A DNA stretch of 64,000 nt from Stenotrophomonas beteli (lineage in GTDB: Bacteria; Pseudomonadota; Gammaproteobacteria; Xanthomonadales; Xanthomonadaceae): NCBI RefSeq assembly GCF_001431665.1, contig NZ_LLXV01000053.1, forward strand, positions 1-64,000, given 5' to 3'. Shown piece by piece: positions 15,885 through 24,374 of the stretch; the stretch's first letter is position 1; each line of letters begins with the position of its first letter. The notes below the pieces were generated by a model. The model was given only the letters and a program-made list of their open reading frames with translations, was not told the origin of the DNA and ran no database searches. The translations under genes were made by a program, and so were the position numbers.

Positions 15885-18212
15885 ATGCGACGTACATGGC
15901 GTTGGGTGCTGGGCGTGTTGATCGCCCTCGTGCTGATCACCGCACTGGTCCTGTGGCTGCTGCTGCGCGGCAGCCTGGCCGACCTGGACGGCGAGCATGC
16001 GCTGCCGGGGCTGGCCAGGCCGGTCACCATCGAGCGCGACGCGCTGGGCGTGGTCACCATCACCGCCGGCAGCCAGGCCGACGCGATGCGTGCACTGGGC
16101 CGCGTGCATGCGCAGGAACGCTATTTCGAGATGGACCTGATGCGCCGCAGTGCCGCCGGCGAACTGTCGGCGCTGTTCGGCCCGAAGGCCATCGACGCCG
16201 ACAAGCGGATGCGCGTGCATCGGCTGCGTGCACGCACCGAGGCACACATGGACGCTGCATTGGGCGACAACGGCGATGCCGTGCGCGCCTACGTGGAAGG
16301 CGTCAACGAAGGCCTTGCCGATCTCTCCGTGCGCCCGTGGGCCTATCTGCTGCTGCGGCAGTCACCGCAGCCCTGGCAGGCCAGCGACAGCGTGCTGGCC
16401 GGGCTGGCCATGTATGCCGACCTGCAGGACCCCGGCAACCAGACCGAGCTTGCACTGAGCCGCATCCGCGCGGTGGTGCCGCCGGCGCTGTACGCATTGA
16501 TCGCCCACGACGGCACCGAATGGGATGCACCGCTGTTCGGCGAACCGACCGGCAACGCCGCCCTGCCCGATGCCAGCCAGCTCGACCTGCGCACATTGAA
16601 GGGAAAATCCGGCACCGCGCAGGAAGAGGTGGACGCCGTCGGCAGCAACAACTTCGCGGTGGCCGGTGCGCTTACCGCCGACGGCCGCGCCATTGTTGCC
16701 GACGACATGCACCTGGGCCTGCGCGCACCCGGCCTGTGGTTCCGCGTGCGCTTGCGCTACCCCGACCCACAGGCCGCTGGCGGCCAGGTCGACGTCACCG
16801 GCTTCTCGCTGCCGGGCCTGCCGGCAGTGATCGTCGGCAGCAACGGCCATGTTGCCTGGGGCTTCACCAACAGCTACATCGATACGGCCGACTACCGCAC
16901 TGAACCGGCCAATGCCGCAGTGACCGTGCATGAGGAACGGATTGCGGTGGCCGGCCAGGCCGACGTGCGGTTCCCGGTGCGCGAAACCGCCTGGGGGCCT
17001 ATCCTGCACACCCATGGCGATGGCAGCGGCGACGCGCTGCGCTGGGTCGCCCAGCTGCCCGGCGCGGTGCGCCTGGACTTCGCTGACCTGGCCCGCGCTG
17101 GCGATCTGGACGCTGCCCTGCAGTTCGCCGACCACGCCGGCATTCCCGCACAGAACCTGGTGGTCGGCGACCGCAACGGACGCATCGCCTGGCGCCTGAT
17201 CGGCGCCCGCCCGGATCGCGGTCCGGGCTGCGCACCGGCCGGCTTCACCGCCGCCCACAACCAGGACTGCGCCCCCTGGCCGATCCGCAGCGATGCCTCG
17301 CCGGCATTGATCGACCCACCCAACCATCGCCTGTGGACCGCCAACGGCCGCGTCCTCGACGGCGAGGCACTGGCCCATGCCGGCAACGGTGGCTATGACC
17401 TTGGCGCACGCGCGCGGCAGATCCGCGACCTGCTGGCGATCCAGGCGCGCTTCGACGAACACGACCTGCTGGCGATCCAGCTCGACGATCGCGCGGTGTT
17501 CCTGCAGCGCTGGTGGGCCCTGCTGCACGACGTCATCGAACGCAGTGACGACCCTGCACTGAAGCGCTTGAAGGAGGCCAGCCATCAATGGGGCGGCCGT
17601 GCATCGGCCAGCTCGGTCAGCTACCGGGTGGTGCGTGAATTCCGTACGCAGGTGATGACGACACTGTCCGATGCACTGCTGGCACCAGCCAACGCGCAGC
17701 TGGGCGATGACTACCTGGAGCCGCGGCTGGCGCAGCTGGAAGGCGTGGCCTGGCCGATGCTGCAACAGCGTCCGGCCAATCTGCTGCCACCGGCCTTCGA
17801 CAGCTGGGATGCGCTGCTGATCGACGCCGCGCGCCGCACCGAGAGTGAACTGGGCAAGCAGGGCCCGCTGGCCAAGCGCACCTGGGGCGAACGCAATACG
17901 GCGGCGATCTGCCATCCCATCGCACGGGCGCTGCCGGAGGTCGCAAAGCACTGGTTGTGCATGCCCGCCGACCAGCTACCCGGCGACCGTGACATGCCGC
18001 GCGTGCAGACGCCGAACTTCGGCGCTTCCGAGCGCATGGTGGTTTCGCCGGGCCACGAGGCCGATGGCATTGTGCATATGCCCGGCGGCCAGAGTGGCCA
18101 TCCACTGTCGCCCTACTGGGGTGCCGGCCACGAAGACTGGGTGCATGGCCGGCCGACCCCATTCCTGCCCGGCAAGGCGCAGCACACCATGACGCTGGTG
18201 CCAGCGCGCTGA
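15885..18212 (+). CDS. Penicillin-acylase-family Ntn hydrolase
   Basis: A 775-aa precursor of the penicillin G acylase / acyl-homoserine-lactone acylase family. It begins with an N-terminal membrane-spanning signal (VLGVLIALVLITALVLWLLL). The alpha chain contains ALGRVHAQERYFEMDLMRR, a family hallmark. The autocatalytic nucleophile is Ser254 in AVGSNNFAVAG; cleavage before it would release the spacer and expose the N-terminal serine of the beta chain. The beta chain shows DDMHLGLRAPGLWFRVRL and GFSLPGLPAVIVGSNGHVAWGFTNS. Members deacylate beta-lactams, AHLs or other amides; the substrate here is unknown. A SMAG pair follows. Confidence 0.9.
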   Translation: MRRTWRWVLGVLIALVLITALVLWLLLRGSLADLDGEHALPGLARPVTIERDALGVVTITAGSQADAMRALGRVHAQERYFEMDLMRRSAAGELSALFGPKAIDADKRMRVHRLRARTEAHMDAALGDNGDAVRAYVEGVNEGLADLSVRPWAYLLLRQSPQPWQASDSVLAGLAMYADLQDPGNQTELALSRIRAVVPPALYALIAHDGTEWDAPLFGEPTGNAALPDASQLDLRTLKGKSGTAQEEVDAVGSNNFAVAGALTADGRAIVADDMHLGLRAPGLWFRVRLRYPDPQAAGGQVDVTGFSLPGLPAVIVGSNGHVAWGFTNSYIDTADYRTEPANAAVTVHEERIAVAGQADVRFPVRETAWGPILHTHGDGSGDALRWVAQLPGAVRLDFADLARAGDLDAALQFADHAGIPAQNLVVGDRNGRIAWRLIGARPDRGPGCAPAGFTAAHNQDCAPWPIRSDASPALIDPPNHRLWTANGRVLDGEALAHAGNGGYDLGARARQIRDLLAIQARFDEHDLLAIQLDDRAVFLQRWWALLHDVIERSDDPALKRLKEASHQWGGRASASSVSYRVVREFRTQVMTTLSDALLAPANAQLGDDYLEPRLAQLEGVAWPMLQQRPANLLPPAFDSWDALLIDAARRTESELGKQGPLAKRTWGERNTAAICHPIARALPEVAKHWLCMPADQLPGDRDMPRVQTPNFGASERMVVSPGHEADGIVHMPGGQSGHPLSPYWGAGHEDWVHGRPTPFLPGKAQHTMTLVPAR

Positions 18213-18249
18213 CGGTGGCGCCCGCATGCCCCAGGGTGCGCTGCACGCT

Positions 18250-18310
18250 GTAGTGCCGAGCCCACGCTCGGCTCCGCGACAGACGCAGCCGAGCATGGGC
18301 TCGGCTCTAC
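18250..18310. repeat. Pair of SMAG/REP palindromes
   Basis: Inverted units at 18250-18273 (GTAGTGCCGAGCCCACG) and 18286-18310 (GCCGAGCATGGGCTCGGCTC) lie between the convergent acylase and antiporter genes. They can form a large hairpin acting on both transcripts. Confidence 0.8.
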
Positions 18311-18334
18311 AGAATGCCCGTGCGGCGCTACCGG

Positions 18335-19717
18335 TCAGCCCTTGCGTCGCTCGATCAGGTTCAGCAGTGGTCCGGTCATCGCCGTGGTCACCAGCGCCAT
18401 GATCACCAGCACCGCGAACAGGCGGTCGCCGAGCAGGCCCAGCTCGTAACCCAGGTTGAGCACGATCAGTTCCATCAGGCCGCGGGTGTTCATCAGCGCA
18501 CCCAACCTCCAGGCTTCACGCGCTGGCATGCCGGCACTGCGCGCCGCACTGAAGGTGCCCAGCAGTTTGCCGGCGGTAGCCACTGCGATCACCACCACGC
18601 AGAGCACGATGTCGCTGGCCTGCAGCGCATCGGCGCGCATGCGCAGCCCGGTCATGGCGAAGAACAACGGCAGCAGCAGCGTCACCGCGAAGGGTTCGAC
18701 GCGGGCCATCAGCAGCTCACGCAGCTGCACGTTGGACGAGACTGCGACGCCGGCAGCGAATGCACCAAACAGGGCATGGATGCCCAGCATTTCGGTCACC
18801 AGCGCGCTGGCCAGCGACAGCAGCAGGATGCCCAGCAGCCACCGTCCTTCGCGGCCCGCTGCGATCTGCTGACGGGCAAACCAGGGTTTCACCAGCCCCA
18901 GCATCAGCGCCACGAACACCACCACGCCCAGCAGGTTGAGGCTGGCCGACAACCAGCCGCTGACCTGGGCGGCGGCGACGATCAATGCCAACAGGCACCA
19001 GGCGGTGGCATCGCCCAAAGCGGCACAGGCGATGGCGGTCTGGCCCAGCGCTGTCCGGGTAATACCGCGGTCGGCGAGGATGCGCAGCAGCACCGGGAAC
19101 GCGGTGATGCTCATCGAGATGCCGACAAACAGCGCGAATGCGGTGAACCCCACCCCGTGCGGGCCATGCTGCGGGTACAGCCAGATCGCCAGTGCGACGC
19201 CCAGCACGAACGGAACCGCGATGCCGGCATGACTGACGGTGAAGGCAAAACGGCGGCGGCCACGCAGCGCCGCCAGGTCCAGCTCGGCACCGGCGACCAG
19301 CAGGAACATCAGCACACCCAGCTGGCTGAGCATGCCCAGCGGCCCCAGCGAACTGGCCGGGAACAGCGCCCCGTGCAACTGAGGCAGCGCACTGCCGAGT
19401 ACCAGCGGGCCCATCATCAGGCCGGCCGCCATTTCCCCGATCACCGCCGGTTGGCCCCATCGCTTCAGCAGTGCGCCGGCGCCCTTGGCCACCAGCAGCA
19501 GCACCAGCAGCTGCAGCAGGAACAGGCCCAGCGGCGACGCCAGGTGCTGCGCCCAGCCACCCTCAGCGGCAACCGTGGCAGGGGCAGCCGCCTGCGGCGT
19601 TCCGGGCCCGGCGTAACAGGCCAGCAGCACGCCAGCCAACAGTGGCACGCCGGCCCAGGCCAGGTAGCGCCATCCCCATTTCGTGGGCGACACGTCGCCG
19701 CCTGCCTGTACGTCCAT
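18335..19717 (-). CDS. CPA2-family cation:proton antiporter
   Basis: A protein of about 460 aa with 12-13 membrane segments. QPAVIGEMAAGLMMGPLVLG, VSHAGIAVPFVLGVALAIW, GISMSITAFPVLLRILADRG and the D-containing segment ACAALGDATAWCLLALIVAA are the ion-exchange core of CPA2 antiporters. GALMNTRGLMELIVLNLGYELGLL is the conserved C-terminal half. There is no TrkA_N domain, unlike KefB/KefC. The exported ion (Na+ or K+) is unknown. I prefer the ATG at 19717 because GGGGA lies about 6 bases upstream; ATG at 19723 is the alternative. Confidence 0.9.
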   Translation of the reverse strand: MDVQAGGDVSPTKWGWRYLAWAGVPLLAGVLLACYAGPGTPQAAAPATVAAEGGWAQHLASPLGLFLLQLLVLLLVAKGAGALLKRWGQPAVIGEMAAGLMMGPLVLGSALPQLHGALFPASSLGPLGMLSQLGVLMFLLVAGAELDLAALRGRRRFAFTVSHAGIAVPFVLGVALAIWLYPQHGPHGVGFTAFALFVGISMSITAFPVLLRILADRGITRTALGQTAIACAALGDATAWCLLALIVAAAQVSGWLSASLNLLGVVVFVALMLGLVKPWFARQQIAAGREGRWLLGILLLSLASALVTEMLGIHALFGAFAAGVAVSSNVQLRELLMARVEPFAVTLLLPLFFAMTGLRMRADALQASDIVLCVVVIAVATAGKLLGTFSAARSAGMPAREAWRLGALMNTRGLMELIVLNLGYELGLLGDRLFAVLVIMALVTTAMTGPLLNLIERRKG

Positions 19718-19750
19718 GAACATTCCCCAATGTGCAGGGGGCGATGATAC

Positions 19751-19817
19751 AAAAAGGGGACGGAGGGGATTAAGGCGCTAATGGCACAAACGACTTAATC
19801 CCCTCCGTCCCCTTTTT
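19751..19817. repeat. Large perfect inverted repeat between antiporter and asnB
   Basis: Two 24-bp arms (19751-19774 and 19794-19817) are perfect inverse complements around a 19-bp loop. The left arm begins AAAAAGGGGACGGAGGGG and the right arm ends CCGTCCCCTTTTT. It sits 7 bp beyond the asnB stop and about 30 bp upstream of the antiporter. It resembles REP-like ends moved by REP-associated tyrosine transposases, but no transposase is present. It may also terminate asnB transcription. Confidence 0.8.
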
Positions 19818-19824
19818 GGGGTGC

Positions 19825-21516
19825 TTAGGCCAGTGCCTGCTCGTGCACGCCGGCGATCGCGCGACCCGACGGATCCGCCGCCGCGGCGAAACTGGCGTCC
19901 CAGGCGATGGCTGCGGGCGACGAGCAGGCGATGGACTTGCCCCCCGGCACGGTCTCGGCCGCTGCCCGGCTCGGGAAGAACTGCTCGAACAGGTGGCGGT
20001 AGTAGTACGCCTCCTTGGTCTGCGGCGGGTTGTGCGGGAAGCGCTTGTCGGCGGCCGCCAGTACACGGTCGCTCACCTGCGCCTCGGCATGTGCCTTCAG
20101 CCCATCGATCCAGCCATAGCCGACGCCATCGCTGAACTGTTCCTTCTGCCGCCACAGGATGCTGTCCGGCAGGTAGCCGTCGAACGCCTCGCGCAGCACG
20201 GCCTTCTCGATGCGGCGGCCACCAAAACCGGCACCGACCATCTTGTGCGCGGCATCGAAGCGCATCGCCACATCAAGGAACTCGCGGTCGAGGAACGGCA
20301 CGCGCGGTTCCACGCCCCAGGCCATCATCGACTTGTTGGCACGCAGGCAATCGTAGTTGTGCAGGGCGTCGAGCTTGCGTACCAGCTCATCGTGGAACTC
20401 ACGCGCGTCCGGCGCCTTGTGGAAGTACAGGTAGCCTCCGAAGATCTCGTCGCTGCCCTCGCCGGAGAGCACCATCTTCACCCCCATCGCCTTGATCCGC
20501 CTTGCCAGCAGGAACATCGGCGTCGATGCGCGGATGGTGGTGACGTCGTAGGATTCGATGTGCCGGATCACTTCCGGCAGTGCATCCAGGCCCTCCTCGA
20601 AGGTGTATTCGAAACCGTGGTGCACGGTGCCCAGCGCTTCGGCGGCGACCGCAGCAGCAGCCAGATCGGGGGAACCCTTCAGGCCGATCGCGAACGAGTG
20701 CAGGCGCGGCCACCAGGCTTCGGTCTGCCCGCCGTCCTCGATGCGACGGCGTGCGTAGCGCGCGGCCACCGCCGCCACCAGCGATGAATCGAGGCCACCG
20801 GACAGCAGCACGCCGTACGGCACATCGCTCATCAGCTGGCGTTCCACCGCGTGCTCGAACGCCCGGCGCAGCTCGGCCAGATCGGCCTGGCGGCCCTGTA
20901 CGTCGGCATAGTCGCGCCACGGTTGCTGGTAGTAGCGCACCAGCTCACCGCTGGCACTGTCGAAGTAGTGGCCCGGCGGGAACTGCGCGACGTCGGCACA
21001 GGTATCGACCAGTGCTTTCATTTCCGAGGCCACGCGCAGGCGCCCCTGGCCGTCGTGGCCCCAGTACAGCGGCACCACGCCAACCGGGTCGCGCGCCACC
21101 AGCACGCGGCCGCTGTCACGGTCCCACAACGCGAAGGCGAAGATGCCGTTGAGCTGCTCCAGCCACTGCGCCGGTGATCCACCCTGGCGGTACAGCGCGT
21201 TGATCACTTCGCAGTCCGAGCCGGTCTGGAAGTCGTAGGCGGTGGCCAGCGCGGCCTTCAGTTGCTGGTGGTTGTAGATCTCGCCGTTCACCGCCAGCGC
21301 CAGCTGGCCGTCGGCTGACAGCAGCGGCTGCGAACCACCGGCCGGATCGACGATGGCCAACCGCTCGTGGACCAGCAGCGCGCCTTCGTCCAGGTACACG
21401 CCGCTCCAGTCCGGGCCCCGGTGGCGCTGGCGCTGCGACAGCTCCAGCGCGTGACGGCGCAGGGCGGGAAGATCGTCACCGGCCTGCAGGCCGAAGATTC
21501 CAAAGATCGAACACAT
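19825..21516 (-). CDS. asnB: Asparagine synthetase B, glutamine-hydrolysing
   Basis: AsnB makes asparagine from aspartate, ATP and glutamine. The start at 21516 gives MCSIFGIFG, so Cys2 becomes the N-terminal nucleophile of the glutaminase domain. That domain continues with RQRHRGPDWSGVY and VNGEIYNHQQLK. The synthetase domain has the PP-loop LLSGGLDSSLVAAVAARYA and VLSGEGSDEIFGGYLYF. At 563 aa it is close to E. coli AsnB (554). A Shine-Dalgarno AGGAGC precedes the ATG. The gene follows a leader peptide, antiterminator and terminator (21599-21756), which strongly suggest control by asparagine-tRNA charging. Confidence 0.97.
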   Translation of the reverse strand: MCSIFGIFGLQAGDDLPALRRHALELSQRQRHRGPDWSGVYLDEGALLVHERLAIVDPAGGSQPLLSADGQLALAVNGEIYNHQQLKAALATAYDFQTGSDCEVINALYRQGGSPAQWLEQLNGIFAFALWDRDSGRVLVARDPVGVVPLYWGHDGQGRLRVASEMKALVDTCADVAQFPPGHYFDSASGELVRYYQQPWRDYADVQGRQADLAELRRAFEHAVERQLMSDVPYGVLLSGGLDSSLVAAVAARYARRRIEDGGQTEAWWPRLHSFAIGLKGSPDLAAAAVAAEALGTVHHGFEYTFEEGLDALPEVIRHIESYDVTTIRASTPMFLLARRIKAMGVKMVLSGEGSDEIFGGYLYFHKAPDAREFHDELVRKLDALHNYDCLRANKSMMAWGVEPRVPFLDREFLDVAMRFDAAHKMVGAGFGGRRIEKAVLREAFDGYLPDSILWRQKEQFSDGVGYGWIDGLKAHAEAQVSDRVLAAADKRFPHNPPQTKEAYYYRHLFEQFFPSRAAAETVPGGKSIACSSPAAIAWDASFAAAADPSGRAIAGVHEQALA

Positions 21517-21598
21517 GGCGGAGCTCCTGTTGGGGGATTTCACGAGGGGAAGGTGTTCGACCGGCCATCCAGGCCCGGGAAGGACTGCGCCCGGGCAC

Positions 21599-21629
21599 AA
21601 AAAAACCCGCATCGGCCGATGCGGGTTTT
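21599..21629 (-). terminator. Attenuator terminator in the asnB leader
   Basis: On the minus strand AAAACCCGCATC pairs with GATGCGGGTTTT around a GGCC loop, followed by seven T residues. It lies about 30 nt after the leader-peptide stop and about 83 nt before the asnB ATG. This is the position expected of an attenuator and not of the end of an upstream gene. Confidence 0.9.
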
Positions 21630-21654
21630 CTGGTGTCCGGGCGTGTGTTGCTGT

Positions 21655-21756
21655 CTATCTACCCAGGGCGCAGTCCCGCATCGGCCGCGCACGATTATTC
21701 GCGCGCAGATTATTGCGGTTGTTGTTATTGACGGCGGTGGCCAGGCGGATCGACAT
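21655..21756 (-). CDS. Asn-rich leader peptide of asnB
   Basis: A 33-residue open reading frame, MSIRLATAVNNNNRNNLRAN and then NRARPMRDCALGR, ends at TAG 21657-21655. Eight of 33 residues are asparagine (codons 10-13, 15-16, 20-21), and five of the eight use AAT, an uncommon codon in this genome. Its stop lies about 25 nt before a rho-independent terminator. AGGG about 11 nt upstream of the ATG can serve as ribosome binding site. The design is that of his, leu or thr leader peptides, with asparagine as the sensed amino acid. Seen: reading frame, codons and hairpins. Inferred: attenuation. Confidence 0.85.
   Translation of the reverse strand: MSIRLATAVNNNNRNNLRANNRARPMRDCALGR
21666..21686 (-). 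promoter_or_regulatory. Antiterminator segment of the asnB leader
   Basis: On the minus strand this segment reads GGCCGATGCGGG then ACTGCGCCC. Its first 12 nt are identical to the 3' arm of the terminator and so can pair with the terminator's 5' arm (CCCGCATCGGCC). Its GGACTGCGCCC is also complementary over 11 nt to GGGCGCAGTCC just downstream of the terminator. It lies within codons 24-31 of the leader peptide, after the Asn codons. Confidence 0.75.
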
Positions 21757-21847
21757 GGGACCGACCCTACCCCGGTTTCCGGCGCGGTGCAACAGTTGCG
21801 TCGGCAACCACGCGTGCCGCGCATAATGGCCCGCCCCGCAATATGTA

Positions 21848-22730
21848 ATGGAAATGCAACACCGCACTGGACGCAACACGGCACTGGCCGCCCTGCTCTG
21901 CCTGGGCCTGGCGGCCTGCCAGACCCTGCCCCCGCCTTCGACCCTGCCACCGGCCCAGCTGCAGGCGCTGGAGCGGCGCGGCAGCGACGGTAGTTTCGAA
22001 GGTGCCTGGGACACCGCGCAGACCTTCGAACGATTCAACGATCCGCGTGCGGTCGCCTACTACGAGCGTGCCGCAGCGATCACCCCCCGGACCTTCCAAT
22101 GCCAAGGCGGAAGAAGCACTGGGCCGGATCTGGAGCTCCGGCACGTTGCGGCATGCCGACAGCCCACGCATCGACCCTGCGCCGGTGCTGCGTGCTTCGT
22201 GGCGACGCGGCGAACGCGCCTACCTGGCCGCGGCAAACCACGGCAATCCCTACGCGTTCTTCGAACTGGCCAATGCCTACCGCCAGCGCGGCGATGCGCA
22301 GCAGGCACTGCGCTGGGACCTGCGCGCGATGATCTACCAGCGCTCTCCGAGCCGCTCCTCGCAACTGCCGGATGCCCTGGCGCCACAAGGCGATGCGGTG
22401 CACCCGCTGATCGCCCGCATCCAGCATCATGCGGATCGCGGCGACGCCGAGGCGCAGGTGGATCTGGGCGCGCTGCTGGAACGAGGCGTGGGCCTGCCGC
22501 GCGATCCGGCGGCGGCACTGCTGCTGTACCAGCACGCCGGCGAGCAGGGCAACGTGTTCGGCCAGTACTTCGCCGGGCTGCTGCTGGGCCGGAGTGCGCC
22601 AGGGGTGGAGAAGGACACCGAAGCAGCGGCGCGCTGGTTTGCCATGGCCGAGGCGCAGCACTTCTACATGGCCGCGCCGAGTTACTGGAAGAAGGCGGTC
22701 GAACCGCCGTTCTTCCTTTTTTCGGAATAG
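21848..22730 (+). pseudogene. Sel1/TPR-type lipoprotein gene with a frameshift
   Basis: The first frame (from ATG 21848) encodes a lipoprotein signal (TALAALLCLGLAACQTL) and continues to about residue 80 (ERAAAITP). The +1 frame then carries the rest of the protein from about 22083, SNAKAEEALGRIWSSG to the stop at 22730. It includes Sel1-like repeats (EAQVDLGALLERGVGLPRDP, QYFAGLLLGRSAPGVEKDTE). The frames meet at a run of six C residues (22083-22088); one C fewer would give one continuous reading frame of about 293 aa. It may be a real frameshift, a phase-variable tract or a sequencing error. Function unknown; it would be an outer-membrane or periplasmic scaffold-type protein. Confidence 0.75.
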
Positions 22731-22794
22731 TGAAGCCGGGCCATGCTCGGGCGCTTCTTCCGGTAGACATCAGCCGAGCAAGGCTCGGCTCTAC
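22731..22794. repeat. SMAG/REP pair between Sel1 gene and dapE
   Basis: A degenerate hairpin (GAAGCCGGGCCATGCTCGGGCG) at 22732-22757 is followed by a regular unit at 22772-22794 ending CTAC. Confidence 0.7.
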
Positions 22795-22847
22795 AGGAAA
22801 GCAGTGCCGGCGAAAGACGTACCGACCCACGGCCGGCCCCACCCGCC

Positions 22848-23975
22848 TCACGCCAGCAGCCGTTCCACCAGCCGCTGGTACAGCCCTGGCAATGCTTCCA
22901 ACTCATCCACGCGCACGTTCTCGTCCACCTGGTGGATGCTGGCGTTGACCGGACCCACTTCGATGCACTGCGCACCCAATGGCGCGATGAAGCGCGCATC
23001 GGACGTGCCGCCACCGGTGCTTTCCTCCGGTGCACGGCCGATGTGCTCGGCCAGCACCGCACGCGCGGTGGCGCGCAGCGTGCCTTCCGGCGTATAGAAC
23101 GGCTCGCCGCTGCGATGCCACTTCAGCGTGTACTGCAGGCCATGCCGGTCCAGCAGCGCGCTGATCTCCGCTTCCAGCTTCGGCGCATCCCAATGCGGGT
23201 TGTAGCGGACGTTGAAGTCCACCTCCAGCTCGCCGGGGATCACGTTGTTGGCGCCGGTACCGGCATGGATGTTGGAGATCTGCAGGCTGGTCGGCGGGAA
23301 ACTTTCGTAGCCGTCATCCCAGCGCCGTGCACTCAGCTCGGCCAGGGCCGGCGCCGCCTGGTGGATCGGGTTGCGTGCCTTCTCCGGATACGCCACATGG
23401 CCCTGCACGCCCTGCACGCGCAGCTTGGCCGACAGGCTGCCACGGCGACCTACGCGCAGCAGGTCACCCAGCGTCGCAGTCGACGACGGCTCGCCGGTGA
23501 TGCACCAGTCGATGCGCTGGCCGCGCTCGGCGAACAGCCGTGCGACGTGGCGCACGCCATCGATGGCATCGCCCTCCTCGTCGCTGGTCAGCAGCACCGC
23601 CAGCGTGCCGGGATGATCGGGATGTGCGGCAACGAACTGCTCGGCGGCCACCACGAACGCCGCCACGCTGCCCTTCATGTCGGCGGCGCCACGGCCGTAC
23701 AGCACCCCGTCACGGATCTGCGGAACGAACGGGTCGCTGGCCCAGGCCTCGCGCGGGCCGGTTGGCACCACGTCGGTGTGGCCGAGCAGGACCAGTACCG
23801 GCGCCCCGCTGCCGTGGGTCGCCCACAGGTTGTCGACCTCGCCCAGGCGCAGGTGATCGCAGTGGAACCCGGCCTGCTTCAGGCGTGCGGCCAGCAGCGC
23901 CTGGCAACCGGCATCATCGGGCGTCACCGAGGGCCGCGCGATCAGCTCGCAGGTCAGGTCGAGAACGGCACTCAT
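22848..23975 (-). CDS. dapE: Succinyl-diaminopimelate desuccinylase
   Basis: DapE hydrolyses N-succinyl-LL-diaminopimelate to LL-DAP and succinate in the succinylase branch of lysine and peptidoglycan precursor synthesis. It has 375 aa, as in E. coli, and is an M20 dinuclear zinc peptidase-type protein. It shows [14 protein letters not shown] (metal His/Asp), [28 protein letters not shown] (catalytic Glu pair) and [14 protein letters not shown] near the C-terminus. The start at 23975 overlaps the stop of the arsC-like gene (ATGA), so they are translationally coupled. It is the last gene of the map-glnD-dapD run. Confidence 0.97.
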   Translation of the reverse strand: MSAVLDLTCELIARPSVTPDDAGCQALLAARLKQAGFHCDHLRLGEVDNLWATHGSGAPVLVLLGHTDVVPTGPREAWASDPFVPQIRDGVLYGRGAADMKGSVAAFVVAAEQFVAAHPDHPGTLAVLLTSDEEGDAIDGVRHVARLFAERGQRIDWCITGEPSSTATLGDLLRVGRRGSLSAKLRVQGVQGHVAYPEKARNPIHQAAPALAELSARRWDDGYESFPPTSLQISNIHAGTGANNVIPGELEVDFNVRYNPHWDAPKLEAEISALLDRHGLQYTLKWHRSGEPFYTPEGTLRATARAVLAEHIGRAPEESTGGGTSDARFIAPLGAQCIEVGPVNASIHQVDENVRVDELEALPGLYQRLVERLLA

Positions 23976-24337
23976 GCGCCGCCCACGCCGAAGCGTGCCT
24001 TGAAGCCATTGTCACTGAAGCCCTGGCTGACCGTGCCATCGGCGGTGACCACCAGCGGGCGCTTGATCAGCTGCGGGTACTCGCGCAGCAGCAGCTTCCA
24101 TTCGGCGTCGGATTCGGCCGCCTTGCGGTTGTCAGGCAGCTGGCGCCAGGTGGTGGAGGACCTGTTGACCATCGCCGCCAGCCCACCCAGCTGCGCGGCC
24201 CACTCCAGCAACGTCTCCGGACTCGGCTTGTTGTCGCGGTAGTCGACGAAGGTGTACGGCACGCCGAAGCGGTCCAGCCACTTGGTCGCCTTCTTGCAGG
24301 TATCGCAGTTCTTCAAACCGTAGACAGTGGTGCTCAT
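23972..24337 (-). CDS. ArsC/Spx-family thioredoxin-fold protein (YffB-like)
   Basis: A 121-aa protein close to E. coli Yff[31 protein letters not shown] with an N-terminal CxxC-type motif, [15 protein letters not shown] and [11 protein letters not shown]. The family resembles arsenate reductase and Spx, but the YffB group commonly sits beside dapE and its function is unproven. Here too it overlaps dapE by 4 bp. The start may be the ATG at 24337 (MSTTVYGL) or at 24343 (MAMSTT); no clear Shine-Dalgarno decides it. Confidence 0.88.
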   Translation of the reverse strand: MSTTVYGLKNCDTCKKATKWLDRFGVPYTFVDYRDNKPSPETLLEWAAQLGGLAAMVNRSSTTWRQLPDNRKAAESDAEWKLLLREYPQLIKRPLVVTADGTVSQGFSDNGFKARFGVGGA

Positions 24338-24374
24338 GGCCATCTGTGATGCTGGAAAACAGAGGGCCAGAATC

